Below the pieces are notes generated by a model. That model did not search any database, was not told where the DNA came from, and saw only the letters and a list, made by a program, of their open reading frames with translations. Made by a program: the position numbers and the translations under genes. Below, one piece after another: positions 32,701 through 38,149 of a stretch of DNA of 38,149 nt. The DNA is from Hepatocystis sp. ex Piliocolobus tephrosceles. Its lineage: Eukaryota; Apicomplexa; Aconoidasida; Haemosporida; Plasmodiidae. Location of the stretch: assembly GCA_902459845.2 (NCBI GenBank), contig CABPSV020000057.1, positions 1 through 38,149 of the forward strand. The letters run 5' to 3'. Each line of letters begins with the position of its first letter. Within the stretch, counting starts at the first letter, position 1.

Positions 32701-34567
32701 AATAATGAGTGAAACAATAGAATGTTTAGAATTAGCAAAAAAATATAATATTCCTATAATTATTGCTGCTAATAAAATGGATAAATATGAATTTGAACAT
32801 GTAGATATGTATTTAGATAAACTTTCGAAAAGTTTATTATCATATGATGTTATTACAAAATTAGAAAAAGAAAAAGGAGAAGTATCTATTGTTCCTATAT
32901 CAGCAAAGTATAATATGAATATTGAAAAATTACAAAATAGTATTTTAGAAACAAGTCATAATTTGAATTTACAAAGCGATTATGGATCTTTATGTTCAGC
33001 TTATGTATTAGAAAAAAAAGTTGATACAACAAAAGGTAAAGTGTTAACTATAATATGCAAATCAGGCGTTTTAAAAACAAATACTTATATACTTTATGGA
33101 TCTATATATACAAAAATTAAAAGAATTTATGATAGTAATGGTAAAATAGTAAAAGAAGTATATCCATCTGAATTAGCTCAAATTGTATGTTCTAATAATA
33201 TATCTTTTACTGACGAATCTATTGGGTATGGAGATCTTATTTACGAAATGAGTAATTTGAAGAATGCTCAAAGTGTTGCCAAGTATAAGTCAAAGATACG
33301 ACAGTATCAACGAATGCAGGATTATTATCTGGATATGGGCAATGGTATAATTGGTAATGGTATAAATAGTAATGGCATTATTGGTAGTGATATGGGTGAT
33401 AATGGCATGGGTGATAATGGCATGGGTAATAATGGCATGATCGATAATGGCATGGTCGATAATAGCATGGTCGATAATAGCATGGTCGATAATAGCATGG
33501 TCGATAATAGCATGGTCGATGAATCTTCTAAACAAAGAAACAAAAAAAGAGCAGAAAAAAGAGAAGAAATTCAATCAGCTTATGCTACTTATTATACCAC
33601 AACTGGAGTTAGTAACGATGTATCAGAAGATATTAATTATGATCATGTTGAGGAGTCTGGTAAAGGTAGCAATAGTAGTAGGTCTAGTGTAAATGACTTA
33701 TCTAATGAAGAAAAAAAAAAAAATAAGAAAAAAAAAAAAAACGAAATGATTGAAAATAAAATTGAGTTACCACAAATACATTTGATTATAAGAACTTGTG
33801 ATGAAGGTAGTATGGAAGGAATTATAGAAGGAATAAATGAATACAATAAAAAAGAAAAAAAAAAAAATTTTTGTGATATTAATAATTTTATAGATCGAAA
33901 TTATATTAATAAAAAATTGTTATTAAATAATGATAAATATATGGAAAATGAAAAAGAATTATTTGATAAATGGAAACCATTTAAAATTATAACGAAGGGG
34001 ATAGGTAGTTTCAGCGTAAATGATATAAAATATTGCTCTTATGTGAAACCTTGTTTTTTATTCGCATTTAATGTAGATATAGATAAACAAGTACAACAGT
34101 TAATTGACCACAATGCAAACGTTAATAACACTATTTTAAGAAAACATAATATAATATATGAATTATTTAAAGATCTTGATGATATAATTAATTATTATTT
34201 TAATTTATTATATTTATTTGAACCAACAGCAAGAATGATTATAAATAAGAGCGGATATTATTATTTAAAAAAAAATAAAGAAAAAAAAAAAGTTATGTCT
34301 GTTGATATTAAAGAAGGGACATGTAATAGTACACATACATATAATGTTATAAGAAATAAACAAATTATTCATAAAAATTTATCTATTCTTTCTATGCAAA
34401 AAAACAAACAAAGTACTAATGAATTATCGAAAGGTTGTACAACGAATGCAATCATATTTAACACTCCATCAGAAGATTTCCAAATTGGAGATGAAATAGT
34501 TGCTTATAAGAAGGTTGTGCGCCCTCCTCTTTTTAACAAAATTAAGACGTTCGATTTGGTTTATTAA
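29783..34567 (+). CDS. bacterial-type translation initiation factor IF-2 (organellar)
   Basis: Frame of 1594 codons. The GTPase domain is clear: G1 GHVDHGKT (895-902), G2 GGITQKLGA, G3 DTPGH (943-947), G4 NKMD (997-1000), G5 SAK (1040-1042). The short IF2_N-type helix region precedes it (QLICEEFEVLNKLKF), and domains II, III (IHLIIRTCDEGSMEGIIEGI) and IV (TPSEDFQIGDEIVAYKKV) follow. IF-2 brings formyl-Met-tRNA to the small subunit of bacterial-type ribosomes, so the protein should act in the mitochondrion or apicoplast. The first residues (MNKIKIRKFEDPNLW) show no clear signal peptide, so the apicoplast is not supported, although an upstream exon could be missing. About 800 N-terminal residues are Asn/Lys/Asp-rich with KSDNN and TINEH repeats, and a repeat-rich insertion (about 1181-1326) separates domains II and III. 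Confidence 0.93.
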   Translation: MNKIKIRKFEDPNLWIYENVIGRGNKLQNNFTLNKELNEKAKEKLKLLLKDCKQYDNELKGIKCKRESITFNNLHVKKQIDVNTFFPNPFKKKKQVFNIKPFLCEQSKVASTAINNGSNAISNENISKKDEFLNNIYQNNTTDEKEIQNTLIRKLITKEQHKKLFLNNIKEQTEQKKKDILKVYSFFNNHINYYDQHLKKKYMDVVLQKDGHDQVEHNQVEHNQVELTNSENTINEHTINEHTINEHTINEKKKWKIVKETDYIKMEIDTVYPLTNKNMTSFDNNINNDIITCPIKNDDNNLKSNKLFNTVSILEKSEKNDINTVMNNNFVINMEEGNVKKELNIVINNDISDKRTNDNIHNITTHNYNTNDYINDNRSKYVINENKYDNNKYDNNKSDNNKYDNNKSDNNKYDNNKSDNNKSDNNKSDNNKSDNNKSDNNKSGNNKSGNNKSGSTNLMNEPIVDIEVIDVCTKKKDLNKYKTKSFNYNKIMDDNNINKTSNYKIETDKCKLDIAVDSDKYEYLKNEQLNKKEYSNLFKNEYNGFVDIKNNDIKNKDIKNKDIKNIDIKNIDIKKNIVDILNKDRSMNKNKLVYEHRLNEIKTKRNGLSEKQGMNEKCGMSEKRGISEKQGMNEKHNDNKQAIKKYLFDNLNVFEKMHNISLYNNMNNVSFPGDLAMNEFDSVSYILSNLKETKRNKNIADSVTNKGINIVSLYTEDNKEERKELINGKYENKMLVNTYGSNNNSSVINNEIVYNFKSNNIYITNDKTSSKEKLDLRNSQDKTINYDERSYKKNELNKYTHGYSSKNIKQGRIEQYEYIDSNNITVHLLSQHVGIEEEKIINVCKYILDNSYINKHTRIEKEVAQLICEEFEVLNKLKFSSINLKKRDPIVTILGHVDHGKTSLLDKFRNSNIVNSEVGGITQKLGAFEVKDKKSNKKIIFLDTPGHSVFKSIRRKCVECCDIIILVIALDDGIMSETIECLELAKKYNIPIIIAANKMDKYEFEHVDMYLDKLSKSLLSYDVITKLEKEKGEVSIVPISAKYNMNIEKLQNSILETSHNLNLQSDYGSLCSAYVLEKKVDTTKGKVLTIICKSGVLKTNTYILYGSIYTKIKRIYDSNGKIVKEVYPSELAQIVCSNNISFTDESIGYGDLIYEMSNLKNAQSVAKYKSKIRQYQRMQDYYLDMGNGIIGNGINSNGIIGSDMGDNGMGDNGMGNNGMIDNGMVDNSMVDNSMVDNSMVDNSMVDESSKQRNKKRAEKREEIQSAYATYYTTTGVSNDVSEDINYDHVEESGKGSNSSRSSVNDLSNEEKKKNKKKKKNEMIENKIELPQIHLIIRTCDEGSMEGIIEGINEYNKKEKKKNFCDINNFIDRNYINKKLLLNNDKYMENEKELFDKWKPFKIITKGIGSFSVNDIKYCSYVKPCFLFAFNVDIDKQVQQLIDHNANVNNTILRKHNIIYELFKDLDDIINYYFNLLYLFEPTARMIINKSGYYYLKKNKEKKKVMSVDIKEGTCNSTHTYNVIRNKQIIHKNLSILSMQKNKQSTNELSKGCTTNAIIFNTPSEDFQIGDEIVAYKKVVRPPLFNKIKTFDLVY
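30480..30540 (+). repeat. coding repeat: 15-bp TINEH units
   Basis: Four ACAATAAATGAACAT units in the N-terminal extension of IF-2, next to a short HNQVE array (about 30418-30465). Confidence 0.9.
30945..31150 (+). repeat. coding repeat: KYDNN/KSDNN/KSGNN units
   Basis: About thirteen 15-bp units changing from Tyr to Ser at position 2 and then from Asp to Gly at position 3 along the array. It creates Leu-rich antisense frames that are not genes. Confidence 0.95.
33386..33520 (+). repeat. coding repeat: MGDNG/MVDNS units
   Basis: About nine 15-bp units of ATGGTCGATAATAGC type within the insertion between IF-2 domains II and III. Confidence 0.9.
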
Positions 34568-34614
34568 TGAGTGTGCTAGTGGTTTGTGCTATCGGATATG
34601 CTAATAATCGTGCT

Positions 34615-34902
34615 AACAGTAGTAACAGTAATAACAGTAATAACAGTAGTAACAGTAATAACAGTAGTAACAGTAATAACAGTAATAACAGTAATAACAG
34701 TAGTAACAGTAGTAACAGTAATAACAGTAATAACAGTAGTAACAGTAATAACAGTAGTAACAGTAATAACAGTAATAACAGTAGTAACAGTAGTAACAGT
34801 AGTAACAGTAGTAACAGTAGTAGCAGTAGTAACAGTAGTAGCAGTAGTAACAGTAGTAACAGTATTAACAGTAGTAACAGTATTAACAGTAGTTACATAA
34901 CG
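34615..34902. repeat. AACAGTAGT/AACAGTAAT array after the IF-2 stop codon
   Basis: About 290 bases of AACAGT followed by AGT or AAT units, probably in the IF-2 3' UTR. Both overlapping plus-strand frames (Asn/Ser-only and Val/Thr/Ile-only) are open through periodicity alone. Confidence 0.95.
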
Positions 34903-35043
34903 TCTTAATTTTTTTTATTTTTTTCGTTTTTTACACAAACACATATTTAATTTATCTTTTTTTTTTTTTTTTTATTAGTTTTGTTTTCCACACAAGTAAA
35001 TATTTATGTTTTTTTTATTAGTTTTGTTTTCCACACAAGTACC

Positions 35044-35047
<4 letters not shown>

Positions 35048-35093
<46 letters not shown>
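35048..35093. repeat. long poly-T tract
   Basis: One of seven homopolymers of at least ~40 bases in the window; the others are near 5648, 11092, 14463, 15721, 18297 and 28810. Such tracts usually exclude nucleosomes and are error-prone in assemblies, so their exact lengths should not be trusted. Confidence 0.9.
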
Positions 35094-35096
<3 letters not shown>

Positions 35097-35899
35097 CACT
35101 TACATTGTTTACTATTACTTAATTAATAAGAAAATAATTATGTGAGATTATAAATAAAAAAATTTACATATATGGACATATATATGGACATATATATGGA
35201 CATATGTATCGACATATGTATCGACATATATATGTCACATATTCACATGTATATAAAACTGTTATATTGTATAAAACATGTACAAAATTAGACATTTGCC
35301 TAGCACAAAAAATACCTGTACATACATTTTGGCTTGTGCTGATATATCTATATATAACAATTGCAATATGTATATTTTTATGTGCTTATTTTCATATTCA
35401 TGCGTCTTATATATTTTGTACACATTTCATTTGATTAACCATTTTTTTTTTTTTTTTTTTTTCATTTTTTTTTCTGTTCTTACTTAGTAATATTTTATAG
35501 ACTTTTAAGGAGTTTTTAATTTTAGAACATTTTTTTTTTTATTTATTTTTTTTATTTTTTTATGTATTTTCTTTTATTTTTTAACAATTAATTTTAAAAA
35601 TTAGTGTTAATTTTTTCGCTATTCGCTCTTAATTCGTTAGCCATATTGAAAACTTAGCTAAGTGTAAAACCTAAATTGACTCGTTTATGTACTGTGTGTA
35701 CCGTTTCTTTTACTTTCTGTTCGTATATCGTACTTTACTTATGCTGCACATAACGCTTTTCAGTTTGTTTAAGTAGATGGTACACAGTTGATAGGATAAA
35801 AGGATAAAAAGAAGTAGCAAAAAAATTGCAGTGGTTTTTTATTTTCATTTTTGTTATCACTTTTATTTTGCTTTAATATATTTTTTGTTCCATAGTGTT

Positions 35900-36003
35900 T
35901 TTGTTCTATAGCTTTTTTGTTCTATAGCTTTTTTGTTCTATAGCTTTTTTGTTCTATAGCTTTTTTGTTCTATAGCTTTTTTGTTCTATAGCTTTTTTGT
36001 TCT
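35900..36003. repeat. 16-bp TTCTATAGCTTTTTTG minisatellite
   Basis: Six to seven exact copies, with a diverged copy upstream, in the 5' flank of the last gene. Confidence 0.95.
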
Positions 36004-36212
36004 TTGTTTTTTTACATTACTTATTTTATTTTATTTATTTATTTATTTTTTTTTATTTATTTATTTATTTTTTTTTGTTTTATGGTTTACTTATGCCAAC
36101 ACAAGAATATATCAACATCCCATATTGTTGTATTTGTTTTTGCAAGGGTATATCATGCGTACATGACTAACAACATATATGACTGATAACATACACAACT
36201 GATAATATAAGG

Positions 36213-37857
36213 ATGACGCCACTTTACAAACTTGCAGGTATACAAAAAGAAGAAGGTTCCATAGTTACGTTTTATGAAGATGTTATTGTCGAAATGAAAC
36301 ACTCGTATAATAATTTATTTAAGACCATAATACAACTAAAGAATAAAATTGAAGAAAATGAAAAGCTTATTGAGACAAGTTTTAAATCTTTGGATAGTGA
36401 AAAAAATAATATGGGAAATAATGAAAGTGGTTTATTTAATAATGAAAGCAGGTTATTTAATAATGTTGATAGGTTAAACAACATAATCATGCCAGATAAA
36501 ACAATAACGCCAAACAATACAATAACGCCAAATAAAACAATAACGCCAAACAATACAATAACGCCAAATAAAACAATAACGCCAAACAACATAACCACAC
36601 CGAGGAATATATTGTGCGATAAAGAAAACAGTAATAAAGAATCACAATTTAATTGTATATCACCAGAGTTGACAAATATAAAACACAATACTTATTTTAA
36701 TGACGAGTTATATGGAACATTCGAAAATAATAAAACAAATATATGCGAAACACAAAATGGTATTATAAATAACGAAAATAATAAGGATAGTAGTAGTAAG
36801 GATAGTAATAATAAGGATAGTAATAATAAGGATAGTAATAATAAGGATAGTAATAATAAGGATAGTAATAATAAGGATAGTAATAATAAGGATAGTAATA
36901 ATAAGGATAGTAATAATAAGGATAGTAATAATAAGGATAGTAATAGTACAACAAAAAATGACTGGAGTAACGATGCTTTAATAAACGTACCCCATAATAA
37001 TAGTAATTATTGTAATGTTAAAAACTTAAACGAATTTAATAGTTCAAATATGTCGATATTATGTAACAGTGAAAAGGAAATGAAAATGGAAGACGTTATA
37101 GGAGAGGCAGTACAATTGGATTATAAATGGAAAATTGAAAATGACGAAAAAATAGGAGAGAGAAGTGATACAACAGTAAATGACAGTTGTAGCGAAGTTG
37201 ATAATTTTATTATAAATAATCATAGTAACACAACAAATGATCCAACTGAAAAGAGTGATGTAAATATATATAACGAATTAAATATATCTTTAAATAACAC
37301 AAGAGGTAACAACAATTCTATTAATAAAAATGAACAACATATTTTAAATTCTGACATAAAAAAAAAAGATAATAATAATAATAATGATAATATTGCTGCA
37401 TCAATTTCAGAAAATTGTTATGAACTTAATTTTTCAGATAATTCAATAGACTCTAATAAAATTACATTAACAGCGTTGCTAAATGAAAATAAAGTTTTAA
37501 CAGAATTGTTGAATAAAAAAAAAAAAGAATATGAAACGATAATAATAAATAATAAAAAAATAAAAAACGAATTTTGTGATTATACTAATAATAGTTTTTT
37601 TACGGAAGATAAAACATTTTTAAATAATGGTGGATCCATATGTAATGTAAGAGATGGTACGGAACAATTGGAGATTGTGAGTGACTATAATATGACCATA
37701 CCTGGAGGTGTACATGATGCTGTATATACGGGAGGACCTGCTCCTACACATGTTCCTATATCTACAAATAAAAACACAAATATATACAATGAGCAAGTAA
37801 AAACATTTAATAAAAGTTCCTACGAAATAAGAAAACAACTTTTTCATTTATTAAGTG

Positions 37858-37888
<31 letters not shown>

Positions 37889-38149
37889 CTTGAATAAAAA
37901 AAACATATTGCATAAAAAAAACCTATTGAATGAAAAAAACCTATTGAATGAACAAAACCCATTGAATGAAAAAAACCTATTGAATGAACAAAACCTATTG
38001 AATGAAAAAAACCTATTGAATGAACAAAACCTATTGAATGAAAAAAACCTATTGAATGAACAAAACCTATTGAATGAAAAAAACCTATTGAATGAACAAA
38101 ACCCATTGAATGAAAAAAACTTATTGAATAAAAAAAACCTATTGAATGA
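36213..38149 (+). CDS. repeat-rich protein of unknown function, 3' end beyond the window
   Basis: A frame of 645 complete codons with no stop runs off the right edge, so the gene is partial at its 3' end. The start is the ATG at 36213 (MTPLYKLAGIQKEEGSIVTF). The first ~60 residues look like a real domain with a helical, probably coiled-coil segment (YNNLFKTIIQLKNKIEENEK). The remainder is Asn/Lys-rich: TITPNNTITPNK repeats (about 96-125), KDSNN repeats (about 190-245), a poly-Lys run (about 549-557) and NLLNEK/NLLNEQ repeats to the edge. A second helical segment at about 410-450 (LTALLNENKVLTELLNKKKK) may be conserved. No family was recognised. The frame is uninterrupted through the A run at 37858-37885, which speaks against a sequencing frameshift there. 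The minus-strand Phe-His-Ser-Ile-Gly frame over the end is a shadow. Confidence 0.85.
36500..36600 (+). repeat. coding repeat: TITPNNTITPNK units
   Basis: Alternating 18-bp units encode TITPNN and TITPNK in the last gene, about six units in all. Confidence 0.9.
36778..36948 (+). repeat. coding repeat: 15-bp KDSNN units
   Basis: About eleven almost identical AAGGATAGTAATAAT units in the last gene. Confidence 0.95.
37887..38149 (+). repeat. coding repeat: 18-bp NLLNEK/NLLNEQ units, continuing past the edge
   Basis: About fourteen 18-bp units in which Lys and Gln versions mostly alternate, giving a 36-bp higher-order period. Confidence 0.95.

Larger units (their letters stand above)
34568..36212. 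other. spacer between IF-2 and the last gene
   Basis: No gene is supported. It starts with the AACAGTAGT/AACAGTAAT array and holds a ~53-nt T run (about 35047-35093), ATATATGGACAT repeats (35168-35225), a somewhat GC-richer stretch (35600-35800) and a 16-bp minisatellite (about 35900-36003) about 200 bases before the next start codon. Confidence 0.65.

Noticed and set aside
34567..34908. Asn/Ser-rich ORF overlapping the IF-2 stop codon
   Set aside because: Two different frames are equally open across the AACAGT array, and neither has non-repeat sequence that looks like a protein domain.
36763..36954. Minus-strand Tyr/Pro repeat ORF
   Set aside because: Antisense shadow of the KDSNN coding repeat of the last gene.

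Overview
The window looks like nuclear chromosomal DNA of a malaria parasite (genus Plasmodium). It is extremely AT-rich, has many long A or T homopolymers and TA microsatellites, short introns, and long proteins in which conserved domains are interrupted by Asn/Lys/Asp/Glu-rich repeats. I recall that the RACK1 and UFD2/UBE4 genes are close neighbours on P. falciparum chromosome 8, which fits, but the GC content and repeats do not fix the species. No rRNA, tRNA, CRISPR array or recognisable transposon was seen.

Layout. 1-1596: pentanucleotide satellite and AT-rich spacer. 1597-4551 (+): repeat-rich protein of unknown function. 6241-10812 (+): UFD2/UBE4-type U-box ubiquitin ligase (E4). 12000-12827 (-): longin R-SNARE-like protein. 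14767-16306 (-): RACK1 in two exons, whose intron carries a strong box C/D snoRNA candidate. 16307-19977: long spacer with one 45-codon membrane-protein ORF at 18672-18809. 19978-23505 (+): three-exon coiled-coil protein whose two tiny 5' exons I reconstructed from splice sites. 24192-28292 (-): DBP10/DDX54-type DEAD-box helicase. 29783-34567 (+): bacterial-type translation initiation factor IF-2, presumably organellar, preceded by two uORFs. 36213 to the window end (+): a gene that runs off the edge.

The genes do not form a pathway or operon, but several serve protein synthesis: RACK1 (40S scaffold), its intronic snoRNA (predicted to methylate the large rRNA), the DBP10-like helicase (60S assembly) and IF-2 (organelle initiation). 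UFD2 (protein degradation) and the SNARE (membrane fusion) are housekeeping neighbours.

The most interesting observation is the snoRNA on the minus strand at about 15982-16076. It has boxes C, D', C' and D, an 8-bp terminal stem, and a 10-nt guide matching the universally conserved large-rRNA stretch GUGAGCUGGG, placed so that the A is the predicted methylation target. From memory this is the site served by yeast snR71 and human U29. RACK1/ASC1 introns also host snoRNAs in yeast and mammals, but with other guides.
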